Under the pieces are notes generated by a model that saw only the letters and a list, made by a program, of their open reading frames with translations, was not told where the DNA came from and searched no databases. The position numbers and the translations under genes are program-made. 64,000 nt of DNA from Acidimicrobiia bacterium (lineage in GTDB: Bacteria; Actinomycetota; Acidimicrobiia; Acidimicrobiales; Poriferisodalaceae), in the NCBI GenBank assembly GCA_022821985.1, contig JAJECP010000035.1, forward strand, positions 360,325-424,324, in the 5' to 3' direction. Shown here one piece after another: positions 48,825 to 58,166 of this stretch (the stretch's first letter is position 1; each line of letters starts with the position of its first letter).

Positions 48825-48859
48825 GCTCGGGCCATGGCTTGGCCATGCGGCTCGGCAGC
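48825..48859 (-). repeat. Interspersed repeat, diverged partial copy C
   Basis: Read on the minus strand, GAGCCGCATGGC-AAGCC-TGGCCCGAGC matches the core of copy A with two or three changes, then diverges (CAGTTTGTGG in place of GGCCCGTGAG). It lies just upstream of the lipoprotein start. Confidence 0.55.
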
Positions 48860-48925
48860 GAGCCGGCCGGCGGGGGTCTCATCACGCTCGGAGAAACTAT
48901 TGAGTGAGACGGCAATACTGGCGGC

Positions 48926-50137
48926 ATGCCGACACCAGAGCTGAACCCCCACGTGCCCGCCCGCTACGACACGGCCGCTGTCGACCTCGCGTCGGTCGAC
49001 GGCGTGCTGTCGACCACCCGCTCGGTGCGGCTGCGCCTCGACCTGGAACGTGAGGTCCCCCACGAAGTCGTGCTCGACTGCATCGACGTGGCCGAGCAGG
49101 GTCCCGGCGGCGGCAACCAGGCCAGCCGGCGATGGCTGCTGATCCGTGACCCACAGCAGCGTCAGGCCATCGGCGACATGTACAACTCGGTCGTCGGCGC
49201 GTTCATGAAGCGGGGGCGCGACGCGACCGCGGGAACCGGGCACCCGATGGAACAGGTGATGAAGTCGGCGTTCCACCTCGCGGAACATCTCGCCGAGGTG
49301 CCGGTCATCGTCATTCCCTGCGTGTGGGGAGTCCACGATGACAGCGGCAAGCCGGGCCTGTTCGACTCAGTCCTGCAGTCGGCATGGAGCTTCTGCCTCG
49401 CGGCCCGCGCCCGGGGCCTCGCTACGGCGTGGACGACGGCAATTCTGAACAAGGAAGACGAATTGCGCGACGTGCTCGGCATCCCTGAGGGAGTCACGCC
49501 AGTCGCACTGCTTCCGCTGGCCTATGCGAAGGGCACCGAGTTCGGCTCGGTGCCACGCCGACGCGCCAATGAGATCGCGTACGTGGACGGCTGGGGTCGG
49601 ACCTGGGAGGCACGCGGTGACGAGTCAGCAGCCCGCTCGCTGAGCGAGGGTCCCGGCGCCACAGTCGAAGTCGACATCGACGCGCCTGCCGAACGCGTTT
49701 GGGAGATCGTCAGCGACATCAACGCCGGAGCCGATTTCTCCGAGGAGTTTGTGCGCGCCGAGTGGGCCCCGGGCTACGACGGGCCGGCCGCTGGTGCCAA
49801 GTTCATTGGCCACAACCAGCATCCCGCCATCGGCGAGTGGAACATCGATCTCACGGTCACCGAGTACGAGCCCAACGTGCTGTTCGGCTGGGCAACCGGC
49901 GAGACCGAAGAGGTAGCCGGCGCCCGGTGGCGCTACGAAATCGACGTGTTGCACGGTCAGCGCTGCCGCCTGCGTCATACCGTGCGGATCGGTCCGGGCG
50001 AATCGGGCCTCTCGGTGGCGATCACGGCGATGCCCGACAAGGAGCCTCGCATCCTGTCCCGCCGCCAGGACGAGCATCTGGCGAACATGGCGCGCTGCGT
50101 CGAGGGCATCAAGGCGCTCGCCGAGGGCAGCGCTTGA
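48926..50137 (+). CDS. Nitroreductase-family protein with C-terminal SRPBCC domain
   Basis: A 403-residue fusion. Residues 1 to about 235 are a flavin nitroreductase: VLSTTRSVRLRLDLEREVPHEVVLDCIDVAEQGPGGGNQASRRW (FMN-binding RSVR and family-typical P-GGNQ), ILNKEDELRDVLGIPEGVTPVALLPLAY, and a short C-terminal VDGWGRTW. Residues from about 245 form an SRPBCC/polyketide-cyclase-like domain (ATVEVDIDAPAERVWEIVSDI, LFGWATGETEEVAGARWRYEI). The two domains are usually separate, so the fusion may couple substrate binding to reduction. Its TGA overlaps the next start (TTGA). Confidence 0.87.
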   Translation: MPTPELNPHVPARYDTAAVDLASVDGVLSTTRSVRLRLDLEREVPHEVVLDCIDVAEQGPGGGNQASRRWLLIRDPQQRQAIGDMYNSVVGAFMKRGRDATAGTGHPMEQVMKSAFHLAEHLAEVPVIVIPCVWGVHDDSGKPGLFDSVLQSAWSFCLAARARGLATAWTTAILNKEDELRDVLGIPEGVTPVALLPLAYAKGTEFGSVPRRRANEIAYVDGWGRTWEARGDESAARSLSEGPGATVEVDIDAPAERVWEIVSDINAGADFSEEFVRAEWAPGYDGPAAGAKFIGHNQHPAIGEWNIDLTVTEYEPNVLFGWATGETEEVAGARWRYEIDVLHGQRCRLRHTVRIGPGESGLSVAITAMPDKEPRILSRRQDEHLANMARCVEGIKALAEGSA

Positions 50138-51090
50138 CCCCACGCCCGACAATCGGTCGCTGGGCCCCGAGCCCCACAGGCGACCTGCACCTCGGCAACC
50201 TCCGCACAGCGCTGCTCGCATGGCTGTTCGCCCGCTCTGCCGGCGGGCGGTTCCTGTGGCGGTTCGAAGACCTCGACGGGGCCGTGCGGCCGCAGTTCTA
50301 CGACTCGCAGCTGCGCGACGTGGCCGCGCTCGGCCTCGATTGGGACGGCGAGCCAGTCCGCCAGAGCGAGCGCCTGGACCGCTACCGCGACGCCATCGCC
50401 GACCTGCGCCGGCGCGACCTCACCTACGAGTGCTTCTGCACCCGGCGCGAGATAGCCGAAGCCGCGGCGGCCCCGCACGGACCGTCACCCGAAGGCGCCT
50501 ACCCCGGAACCTGCCGGCACCTGACACCGGCTGAGCGAGAACAGCGTCGCGGCAGCGGCCGACCACCAGCCCTCAGGCTGCGCGTTGGCTCGGACGGTCC
50601 CGAGCCCACCGAGGTGACTGTCGTCGACCGCCAGCTCGGCGCCTACACCGGCACCGTCGACGACTTCGTGATCCAGCGAGGCGACGGCACCCCCGCCTAC
50701 AACCTCGCGGTAGTCGTGGACGACGCCGCACAAGGCATCACCGAGATCGTGCGAGGAGACGACCTCCTGCCGTCCTCGCCCCGCCAGGCCCACCTCGCTC
50801 AACTGCTCGGCATCGAACCGCCCTCATATGCCCACGTCCCACTCGTTCTGGGCCCCGTAGGCCGCCGCCTAGCCAAACGAGACGGCGCCGTGACACTCCA
50901 AGACCGTCTAGCACTCGGCGAGACACCGCTCGACGTGGTGAATCTCCTGCTCACCAGCCTCGAACTCGACCCCGTGATGAGCCTCGAAGGTCTCGCCGAG
51001 ACAGCGCAGCAATTCGACCCTGCAGTGCTGCCACGACAGCCGTGGGTGTACGAACCCCCCGCGCTTAAAGGTGAGGCACAGACGCAATAG
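50134..51090 (+). CDS. gluQ: Glutamyl-Q tRNA(Asp) synthetase
   Basis: A 318-residue truncated glutamyl-tRNA synthetase paralogue. GluQRS adds glutamate to queuosine in tRNA(Asp). Motifs: PSPTGDLHLGNLRTALLAWL (HIGH-type), ECFCTRREI with YPGTCRHL (zinc site CxC...Y...C), and RLAKRDGAVTL (KMSKS-type). It ends soon after the catalytic domain and lacks an anticodon-binding domain, the GluQRS hallmark. TTG at 50134 overlaps the previous stop as TTGA, indicating translational coupling with the nitroreductase fusion. Confidence 0.93.
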   Translation: MTPRPTIGRWAPSPTGDLHLGNLRTALLAWLFARSAGGRFLWRFEDLDGAVRPQFYDSQLRDVAALGLDWDGEPVRQSERLDRYRDAIADLRRRDLTYECFCTRREIAEAAAAPHGPSPEGAYPGTCRHLTPAEREQRRGSGRPPALRLRVGSDGPEPTEVTVVDRQLGAYTGTVDDFVIQRGDGTPAYNLAVVVDDAAQGITEIVRGDDLLPSSPRQAHLAQLLGIEPPSYAHVPLVLGPVGRRLAKRDGAVTLQDRLALGETPLDVVNLLLTSLELDPVMSLEGLAETAQQFDPAVLPRQPWVYEPPALKGEAQTQ

Positions 51091-51100
51091 CTGTGGAGCC

Positions 51101-53548
51101 TTACTCCATAACCCGGAGCTGGCCCGGAATGAACATCTTCTTCAGCTTGCGACCAGGGAACAAAGGCGCCAGCGCGATAGCGGCCAATGCCACGACGAAC
51201 GACGCCGCCATCTCCCACCAGCGCACCGACACGATCATGCCGACATCAGGCACAGCCGTCGGCATCAGGAACAGCGCCATCCACAGCAACAGGGCGTACC
51301 CGAACAGACCGCCGAGCACCACGGCGACCACGCCCAGCAGCAACCCCTCCACCGAGAGATTCGCGATCACCCGCCGCACGGGTATGCCGTAGGCGAACAT
51401 CGTGGCGTGATCCCGGGAGCGCTCGTCGACATTGATGTTGGCTGTGTTGAACGCGATCAGCATCACCAGGAAGATGACGAAGATCCGCGTGATGACAAAC
51501 ACGCTGCTGGACTGCTCCAGCGAGTCCTCCAAGGACTGGAACGTCTCGTTCAACCCCTGCACCAGTGCCACGCCCGTGCCGCTGCCGAAGAGCGCTCGCT
51601 TCACGTCGTTCAGGCTGCTGCCGTCTGCGGGCACGCCGGTCACGATGTTGGCGAGACCGCCGAAGCCCCAGGCGGACGCCTGCGAGAGATCCATGTATGC
51701 GTTGAGCCGCAGCGGATGCGGATGGATTGCCGCGACCCCCACGGTGCGCGTGCTGTAGGTGAACACCCCGTCGACGAGCGCCGGATGCGTGACGATGACA
51801 TCGTCGCCGACCCCCACGCCGAAGTCACGAGCGGCCTTGTCGGCGAGCACGATGCCCGGCGACCGGGGCGACAGCGCTCCCTCCGTCGCGGTCGGCGTCC
51901 ACACGGCGCTGCCGAAATCGACGAAGCGGACCGCGAGATCCAGCCGGATCGGATCGTCGGCGGCTTCTGACGTGGCAGCGGTGACATTGGCCCCGAGCAC
52001 CATCGCCGGCTCGCCGAGTTGCACCGTCGGATCGGTGAGCACGTCCTGCACCTGCGGCGAGTTGACCGGGTAGAAGGAATCCAGCTGCACCGTGAAGCGG
52101 TCAGGCTCGCCGCCGAGCAGTTCCTCGTTGCCGTCGTCCAGCGTGGCCGTAAAGGTGCTGCCCAGCCCCAGCATGGCGAACATGATCGCCAAGCTCATGG
52201 TGAAGGTCAGCAGCGTCAGGAACGTCCGGCGGGGCGCCCTCATCAGGTTCCGGAACGGCATCCGCTCGAGGCTGCGGCCCGGCAGGGGGATGCGGCTGAT
52301 GATGGGCCCCAGACTGCCGCCCCTCGATGCCAGATGACTTGAGCGAATCGCGTCGACCGGCCGCACCCTGACGGCGCGCAGGACAGGCCAGAGCACGGCA
52401 AGCACCGGCACTGCGAATCCGAGCGCCATGGCCTGCGCGTAGATGTCTGCCTGGAAGGGCTGCTCGAAGATCGGCAGCCACGCCACCTCCTGCACGACGC
52501 TCACCGTCTGGAAGGCGATCGCGTAGCCCACGGCGACGCCCAGGATCATGCCGATGATGCCGATCTGCAGGCCGATCAGCAGCGGCCGGATGACGATCGT
52601 CCGGGGATGCTCCCCGATCGCCATGGAGTTGCCGATCTCGCGCCGCTGCGCTTCGACCATGCGGGCCGAGAAGTTGAGCGCGGCGAACGCAGCCCCGACA
52701 AAGAGCAGGAGCGAGATGGCGTTGTAGATGCCCTGGTCGATCTCCGGCGAGCCGGTCAAGCCGATGTACGAGGGCGTCGCCTCTCGGGTGAGGACGTCCA
52801 GCAGTACACCGCCTTGCGACGCGGCGGCTTCGGTGAGCTGCTGGGTCACCGCCGCAGCGTCGGCACCGGGCTCCAGGGTGAGCACTAGGTCGTTGACCAC
52901 GCCAGACCGACCCGAGATGTCCTGCGCGGCGGCCAGCGGAGCGAAGAGCACCGCCAGGTTGGACCTGCCGAGCGATCCGTTCCCCTCAATGATGAGGAAG
53001 AACTCCGGTGACACGGCAGAGCCGACGTAGTCCACGCCGACGTCGCCGCCCACAGTCAGCGCGCCGCTCGTCGGCAAGTCCCAGAAGGTCGAGAAGCCCC
53101 GATTGACCAGCACCTGCGGTGTTGCGCTGTTCGAGACCGGCCGCGCAGCATCGTCGATCAGGAAGACGTCATTGACGACGGGCTCGCTCCCCGACAGGTC
53201 CATGCCGACAATGCGCCCATGCACCAGCAGTTCTTCGCCGTCGACGACGGTCTCGACCTGGGTGTCGAACAGGAGGCGTTCGTTGTAGCGGTCGATGCCG
53301 TCGATCTCGCTGGCGATGCGAGCAAGCGAGCCGGCCGGTACATCCCCGCCCTCGCCAACCGTCGCCCGCAGGTCGTACATGCTGGTGGCCTCGAGGCTCT
53401 TGTCAATGGAGGTGAGCCTCCACTGCGTCACGCTCGAGAGGCCCGCGTACAGCCCGATGCCGATCGCCAGCGTGAAGCCGATGGCGACGATCTGGATCCA
53501 GCGTTTGCGCGCGTCCCGCAGGGACCACCGCAGCCGGAACAACCACAT
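51101..53548 (-). CDS. FtsX-like/MacB-type ABC transporter permease
   Basis: An 815-residue membrane permease. An N-terminal segment (WIQIVAIGFTLAIGIGLYAGLSS) is followed by a large extracytoplasmic region. Then come two FtsX-like clusters of hydrophobic segments (ISLLLFVGAAFAALNFSARMVEAQRREIG, LLIGLQIGIIGMILGVAVGYAIAF; later VIFLVMLIAFNTANINVDERSRDHATMFAYGI). The cytoplasmic loop text RMVEAQRREIGNSMAIGEHPR is typical of this class. It lies 10 bases downstream of its ATPase gene. Likely exports lipoproteins, peptides or antimicrobials, or acts in mechanotransduction; substrate unknown. Confidence 0.91.
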   Translation of the reverse strand: MWLFRLRWSLRDARKRWIQIVAIGFTLAIGIGLYAGLSSVTQWRLTSIDKSLEATSMYDLRATVGEGGDVPAGSLARIASEIDGIDRYNERLLFDTQVETVVDGEELLVHGRIVGMDLSGSEPVVNDVFLIDDAARPVSNSATPQVLVNRGFSTFWDLPTSGALTVGGDVGVDYVGSAVSPEFFLIIEGNGSLGRSNLAVLFAPLAAAQDISGRSGVVNDLVLTLEPGADAAAVTQQLTEAAASQGGVLLDVLTREATPSYIGLTGSPEIDQGIYNAISLLLFVGAAFAALNFSARMVEAQRREIGNSMAIGEHPRTIVIRPLLIGLQIGIIGMILGVAVGYAIAFQTVSVVQEVAWLPIFEQPFQADIYAQAMALGFAVPVLAVLWPVLRAVRVRPVDAIRSSHLASRGGSLGPIISRIPLPGRSLERMPFRNLMRAPRRTFLTLLTFTMSLAIMFAMLGLGSTFTATLDDGNEELLGGEPDRFTVQLDSFYPVNSPQVQDVLTDPTVQLGEPAMVLGANVTAATSEAADDPIRLDLAVRFVDFGSAVWTPTATEGALSPRSPGIVLADKAARDFGVGVGDDVIVTHPALVDGVFTYSTRTVGVAAIHPHPLRLNAYMDLSQASAWGFGGLANIVTGVPADGSSLNDVKRALFGSGTGVALVQGLNETFQSLEDSLEQSSSVFVITRIFVIFLVMLIAFNTANINVDERSRDHATMFAYGIPVRRVIANLSVEGLLLGVVAVVLGGLFGYALLLWMALFLMPTAVPDVGMIVSVRWWEMAASFVVALAAIALAPLFPGRKLKKMFIPGQLRVME

Positions 53549-53558
53549 GGCTGCGGGC

Positions 53559-54296
53559 CTACCAGTGCAGTTCGGACAGCGGGGTTTTGCCGCCCTCGGG
53601 TGGACCGTCGCTGATGATCTGCCCGCTGCTCATCTCCACGACGCGGTCGGCCATCCGGGAGATCTCGCGGTTGTGGGTCACCACGAGCACTGCCCGGTCC
53701 TGGTTGGCTTGCTCGGCGAGCAATTCGAGAATCTGGGCACCGGTCTTGAAGTCCAGCTCGCCCGTGGGCTCGTCAGCGAGCAGCACCGGGTTGCCGGTGG
53801 CGAGTGCTCGCGCAATGGCGACGCGCTGCTGCTCACCGCCCGACAGCTCATGGGGGAAGTGACCGAGCCGGTGGCCGAGCCCGACGGAGTCGAGTATGTC
53901 GGCAGGATCGGCCGATCCGCTCTTGCCGGAGACGTCCATGCCGAACTCGACGTTCTCGGTTGCGGTCAAACCCGGGAAGAGGTTGAAGCTCTGGAAGATG
54001 AAACTGACCGTCTCGCGCCGCAGCGCAAAGAGCTCGCTGCGGCTTGACGTGGTGAGATCGCGTCCCCCGACGGTCACCTTGCCAGACGACGGCACGTCCA
54101 GGGCACCGATGATGTTGAGCGTCGTGGTCTTGCCGCTGCCGGATGCACCAAGCACGACCACGAACTCTCCGGTATCGACGTGCAGGTCGATACCGGCCAG
54201 CGCCGTGACCAGCACGGGACCCACCTCGTAGTGCTTCGTGACGCCTTCGAGATCGATCACCTCAGAGATCTCCCCAGTCGCTGCCGACGTCGGCAA
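53559..54296 (-). CDS. ABC transporter ATP-binding protein (LolD/MacB type)
   Basis: A 245-residue ATPase. Walker A GASGSGKTT (about 50-58), Q-loop region ETVSFIFQSFNLFPGLTATEN, signature LSGGEQQRVAIARAL, Walker B LLADEPTGELD, and switch His in VVTHNREI. The sequence around the signature and the T-A-E-N motif is the LolD/MacB type that partners FtsX-like permeases. The downstream permease gene is 10 bases away on the same strand. Confidence 0.94.
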   Translation of the reverse strand: MPTSAATGEISEVIDLEGVTKHYEVGPVLVTALAGIDLHVDTGEFVVVLGASGSGKTTTLNIIGALDVPSSGKVTVGGRDLTTSSRSELFALRRETVSFIFQSFNLFPGLTATENVEFGMDVSGKSGSADPADILDSVGLGHRLGHFPHELSGGEQQRVAIARALATGNPVLLADEPTGELDFKTGAQILELLAEQANQDRAVLVVTHNREISRMADRVVEMSSGQIISDGPPEGGKTPLSELHW

Positions 54297-54400
54297 TGGT
54301 ACGAACTACTGAAACGCTCGACCGTCATCATGGTCGCTCGGCATTGCTCCAAGACGCTACTGCTCGCTGGCTCGTCCGTGGGCTACTCAGCCTCCGAGCC

Positions 54401-55981
54401 TCAGCAGCTCGGCCAGTAGCTGAGCGGTCGCTGCTCGGGTGGCGGCACCGGCCGATTGGCCAGCATCCGAATGTCCGAGATGAGCACACTGCGGGTGTCG
54501 GCCGGGTCGATCATCTCGTCGATGCGCATGGTGCCGGCTGCTTCGAAGGGGTTCGTCGCCTCAGCCACCTCGGCCACGAGCTTCAGCCGCTCGGCCTCGC
54601 GCTCGTCGGGATCGGCGATGCGCGAGAGCTTCGAGCCGAACGCCACGTTCACGCCGACTTCAGGATCCATGAAGCCGACCTCCGCACCAGGCCAGCAGTA
54701 GATGCCATGGCTCGGCATCCGGGAGCCGTTCATGGCCTGCCAAGCCATGCCGAATGCCTTGCGCAGGCACACCGTGAGCGTGGGCGTGGACGCATTCTGC
54801 AGCGCATGCATCATGCGAATGCCCCAGTGGAGCATCAGGTCGTGCTCGACGCGTTTGCCAACCATGAAACCCGGCACGTCCACCAGGAAGATCATGGGGA
54901 TGTTGTATGAGTCGCACACGGTCGCGAGGCGAATGACCTTGTGGCAGGCCTGCGGGTCGAGGGTTCCCGCCTGGAACATCGGGTTGTTGGCAATGACGCC
55001 CACCGCGTACCCGTCCAGCCGGGCGAGCGCGCACACCACATTGCGGGCGTAGTTCGGCTGCATCTCAAAGACGGACCCCGGGTCACAGATGCGGGCGACG
55101 ACGCGTCGCATGTCGTAGCCGCGGGTGCGCCGGGCCGGCACCATCTTGGCAAGCTGGGGGTCGGGTCCGTCATCTCCTGTCGGCTCGGCCCGTGGCGCTG
55201 GCTGCCACGCATTCGACGGCATGTACGACAGCCACCGCCGGACTGCCTCGTACCCCTCCTCGTCGGTGTCGACGCCGAGATCGATCTGCCCAGTGATGCG
55301 AGCGTGCACGTCCACACCGCCCACGTCCTCGAATGAGATGACCTCGCCGGTGGCGATCTCGAACACTTTCGGCGAGGTGACTGCCAAGCACGAGCCGCGC
55401 ACCATGACCACGTAGTCGCTCATGGCCGACACGAACGACGAGCCGCCGAACGACTGGCCGCAGATCATGGTGGCCATCGGCACCCGGTGACGCCGCTGGG
55501 CCATCTCGAACATGGCGCCAGGCTCGGAGATGCCCTCCGAACCCATGAGATCGGGAATGCGGCCGCCGCCGGTCTCACCGAAATGCACGACAGGAATGCC
55601 CATGGTGAGCGCGCGGTCGTAGAGGCGGGACTCCTTGCGGGTTCCCACGATGGAGCTCGAGCCGCGCAGCACGGTGATGTCGTCACCGAACACCGCCACC
55701 GGCCGGCCGTCCACATTGCCGTGCCCGCCGATCTTGCCGTCACCGGGCGTGACGTCGCGCATCTCAGGACGAAGCGACCGGCTGAACGTGCCGATCTCAC
55801 GGAACGAGCCGTCATCGAGGAATGCATCGATGTGCTGGCGGATCGTCCGGTCGCCTTCGGCCTCCATGGCACGGACCTTCGAAGCGCCGCCCATATCCCG
55901 CCGGATCACCTCGGCTCGGGCCTGCATCTCGGCAACCCGCTGCTCGTGGCTGATCGCGTCGCCGTCGCCGTATTCAGCCAT
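54401..55981 (-). CDS. Acyl-CoA carboxylase beta (carboxyltransferase) subunit
   Basis: A 526-residue carboxyltransferase of the propionyl/acetyl-CoA carboxylase (PccB/AccD) type. AGGAGG precedes the ATG. N-terminal half: FLDDGSFREIGTF, GGHGNVDGRPVAVFGDDITVLRGSSS, GETGGGRIPDLMGSEGISEPGAMFE (the crotonase-like oxyanion region). C-terminal half: VCALARLDGYAVGVIANNPMFQAGTLDPQACHKVIRLATVCDSYNIPMIFLVDVPGFMVGKRVEHDLMLHWGIRMMHAL. Length and motifs are complete. No biotin carboxylase is nearby. It is probably co-transcribed with the two LLM genes upstream (57016, 56081). Confidence 0.92.
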   Translation of the reverse strand: MAEYGDGDAISHEQRVAEMQARAEVIRRDMGGASKVRAMEAEGDRTIRQHIDAFLDDGSFREIGTFSRSLRPEMRDVTPGDGKIGGHGNVDGRPVAVFGDDITVLRGSSSIVGTRKESRLYDRALTMGIPVVHFGETGGGRIPDLMGSEGISEPGAMFEMAQRRHRVPMATMICGQSFGGSSFVSAMSDYVVMVRGSCLAVTSPKVFEIATGEVISFEDVGGVDVHARITGQIDLGVDTDEEGYEAVRRWLSYMPSNAWQPAPRAEPTGDDGPDPQLAKMVPARRTRGYDMRRVVARICDPGSVFEMQPNYARNVVCALARLDGYAVGVIANNPMFQAGTLDPQACHKVIRLATVCDSYNIPMIFLVDVPGFMVGKRVEHDLMLHWGIRMMHALQNASTPTLTVCLRKAFGMAWQAMNGSRMPSHGIYCWPGAEVGFMDPEVGVNVAFGSKLSRIADPDEREAERLKLVAEVAEATNPFEAAGTMRIDEMIDPADTRSVLISDIRMLANRPVPPPEQRPLSYWPSC

Positions 55982-56019
55982 TGCTTGCCTCCTGCACTAG
56001 AGCCTCCTCGCCATTATTT

Positions 56020-56085
56020 CCGCTCTTGTTCGCTGCGCTCACGGGCCGCTCGGGCCACGGCTTCGCCGTTCGGCTCAGCCTCAGG
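56020..56085 (-). repeat. Interspersed 66-bp intergenic repeat, copy B
   Basis: On the minus strand it begins at the stop codon of the LLM gene (TGA, 56083-56081) and ends 38 bases before the carboxylase start. About three differences from copy A at 15368-15433, mainly where A has GCCGCATGG and B has GCCGAACGG. Confidence 0.85.
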
Positions 56086-56932
56086 CATCCGCATAATCAG
56101 CGAGGATCTGCCCGTATGTCTCGCCGAGCTGGGGCGGCCTGCGCCCCGGCACCATCACTTGGCTGACGCCGAGCTCCACCAGCTGATCGAGGTGGGCGCG
56201 GTCGGTCCCGCCGGTAGTCCACATCTCGATCTCACTTGGGTCGCGTCCAGCGGCCTCGGCATAGCGGCGCGTCGATTCGAAGAGTCCCGCGAGCACCTCA
56301 GCAGGTCGTTCAGCCGGGAAGAACACGTCGCCGAGCTCACCGGCGCGCCGGGCGGCGCGGTCGCTGTGGCCGCCTACCAGGATCGGCACCGGCTGCTGGA
56401 TGGGCTTGGGCTGCGAGTACACCGGGTCGAAGTCCACGAACTCGCCGTGGAACTCGGCTTCCTCCTCGGTCCACAGCACGCGCAGCGCTGCGATGTACTC
56501 GTCGGTGCGTGCGCCCCGGCGGTCGAAGGGCACGCCGAGTGCATCGAACTCCTCGCGCAGCCAGCCCACGCCGATGCCGAAATCGAAACGACCGCCGCAC
56601 AGGCGGTCGAGCGAAGCGATTTCCTTCGCCAGGATCAGAGGGTTGCGCTGGGGCAGGATGAGAATGCCGGTCGCCAGGCGGATGCGGGTGGTGACTGCGG
56701 CGGCGTACGCCAGCCAGATGAGCGGGTCTGAGTGATCGAGCTGGCTGGCACCCTTGAACAGGCGCCCCCCGTCGTCGTAGGGATAGGTGGACCTGTACGA
56801 CTTCGGCACCACCACATGCTCGATCGCCCACAGCGAATCGAAGCCGACTTCCTCAGCGGTCTGGGCGGTCTCCTGAGCAGCAACGCCGTCGACGTTGCCC
56901 ATCAAGTTCGCGGAGATCAGGCCGAATCTCAT
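56081..56932 (-). CDS. LLM class F420-dependent oxidoreductase
   Basis: A 283-residue enzyme of the TIGR03619 group. Blocks: VGFDSLWAIEHVVVPKSYRSTYPYDDGG, IRLATGILILPQRNPLILAKEIASLDRLCGGRFDFGIGVGWLREEFDALG, ARTDEYIAALRVLWTEEEAEFHGEFVDF, and GGHSDRAARRAGELGD. Complete TIM-barrel core with the family-typical Gly-rich centre. Between another LLM gene (57016) upstream and acyl-CoA carboxylase downstream on the same strand. Substrate unknown. Confidence 0.88.
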   Translation of the reverse strand: MRFGLISANLMGNVDGVAAQETAQTAEEVGFDSLWAIEHVVVPKSYRSTYPYDDGGRLFKGASQLDHSDPLIWLAYAAAVTTRIRLATGILILPQRNPLILAKEIASLDRLCGGRFDFGIGVGWLREEFDALGVPFDRRGARTDEYIAALRVLWTEEEAEFHGEFVDFDPVYSQPKPIQQPVPILVGGHSDRAARRAGELGDVFFPAERPAEVLAGLFESTRRYAEAAGRDPSEIEMWTTGGTDRAHLDQLVELGVSQVMVPGRRPPQLGETYGQILADYADA

Positions 56933-57015
56933 CTGGAAGCCCCTGTCCGCCGCGCTCGGTCGGCGCGGCGGCGAACATCATGGCCGATCAGCGCCGCGGA
57001 TTCCCGCGGTGCCTG

Positions 57016-58128
57016 CTACGCCGCTGCGGCAGCGGTCTCGGTAGCGGCGAGGCCCACGGGCGGGGCGTCCCACTCCTTGATCACGGGCAGCACCTCGGTG
57101 GCGAACAGATCGCGGTTGCGGCGGGCCTCGGTCCAGGTCATGCCGGCGTAGGCCAGATTGGGGAAGAACGCGGCCATGCCGATCTTGTCCTTGATGACCT
57201 GCAGCTTCTCGAGCACCTGGTCGGGCGTGCCGTAGGGCATGAGACGGGTGAAATCTTCGGCGGCGCCGCGGGCGCCGTGGCGGTCGATGTACTTCGAGAT
57301 GCCCTCGTAGAACTCGTAGCCCTTGACGCCCTCGTGCGGACGCTTGGGTCCGAACTCGTAGTGCTTCATCACGGTGCCGTAGTAGTTGCCGATGTGCTCC
57401 ATCGCCTTCTCCTCGGCACGCTCGGCGTTGGTGTCCACCCAGCAGAACCCGCCTGACAGCGGCGGGGGCGGCGGCGCGGTGTGATGCTTGGCCCACTCGC
57501 CGTGGTACGCCGCGAAGTCTGACTCGACTATCTCCCAGGGCTTCTGCGGGATCACCAGCAGACCGATGCCGAGCTGCGCCATGAACGGCATGCCCTCCGG
57601 CGACACCGCGGCGGCATAGGTGCGACCCTTGAACGAATGCTCCGGCGCGGGGCGGATGTCTCGCCGGGGCTGCTGCACAAACTCGCCGTCGTGCTCCACG
57701 TAGCCCTGCTCAAGCCCTTCGATGAGCATCTTGGCGTACTCCAAGAAGCGCTCCCTGCTGGAGTTCATGTCCACCCGGAAGCCCTCGTATTCGATCCGCG
57801 CCAAGCCACGGCCAATTCCGAGGATGAGCCGGCCGTCGGAGAGGTTGTCGAGCATGGTCACCTGCTCGGCCACCCGCATCGGGTCGTGCCACGGAAGCAC
57901 AATGACGGCGGTGCCGAGCTGCAGGTTCGTGCGGCCGGCGACCCATGTCAGGAACTGCACAGGATCGGGGCACATCGTGTAGTCGGTGAAGTGGTGCTCC
58001 ACGGTCCAGATCGAGTCGAAGCCGAGGTCCTCGGCTTCCTCGACCATGCGGATCTCCTGCTCCCAGACCTCACGGTCTGAAAGTGCGTTCTCGGGATTCT
58101 GGAAGACGGCCGAGTAACCGACGTGCAT
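57016..58128 (-). CDS. LLM class flavin-dependent oxidoreductase
   Basis: A 370-residue luciferase-like enzyme from the ATG at 58128, preceded by GGGGGCACGTC. Blocks: VGYSAVFQNPENALSDREVWEQEIRMVEEAEDLGFDSIWTVEHHF, LQLGTAVIVLPWHDPMRVAEQVTMLDNLSDGRLILGIGRGLARIEYEGF, YVEHDGEFVQQPRRDIRPAP, and FPNLAYAGMTWTEARRN. The longer open frame upstream is unsupported. An inverted repeat lies 18 bases before its start. First gene of a likely operon with the next LLM gene and the carboxylase gene. Confidence 0.88.
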   Translation of the reverse strand: MHVGYSAVFQNPENALSDREVWEQEIRMVEEAEDLGFDSIWTVEHHFTDYTMCPDPVQFLTWVAGRTNLQLGTAVIVLPWHDPMRVAEQVTMLDNLSDGRLILGIGRGLARIEYEGFRVDMNSSRERFLEYAKMLIEGLEQGYVEHDGEFVQQPRRDIRPAPEHSFKGRTYAAAVSPEGMPFMAQLGIGLLVIPQKPWEIVESDFAAYHGEWAKHHTAPPPPPLSGGFCWVDTNAERAEEKAMEHIGNYYGTVMKHYEFGPKRPHEGVKGYEFYEGISKYIDRHGARGAAEDFTRLMPYGTPDQVLEKLQVIKDKIGMAAFFPNLAYAGMTWTEARRNRDLFATEVLPVIKEWDAPPVGLAATETAAAAA

Positions 58129-58145
58129 GACGTGCCCCCTGGGTC

Positions 58146-58166
58146 TGGCCGCTGATATTGCGGCCA
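58146..58166. promoter_or_regulatory. Inverted repeat in a divergent promoter, candidate operator
   Basis: TGGCCGC and GCGGCCA, 7-bp perfect arms seven bases apart, in the 181-base gap between the divergent LLM gene and SCO6745-like gene. The half-site spacing suits a TetR- or GntR-type dimer. No regulator gene is adjacent. Confidence 0.45.

Noticed and set aside
50134..51090. Full glutamyl-tRNA synthetase
   Set aside because: Only about 318 residues; it stops after the catalytic domain and has the GluQRS-type zinc site.
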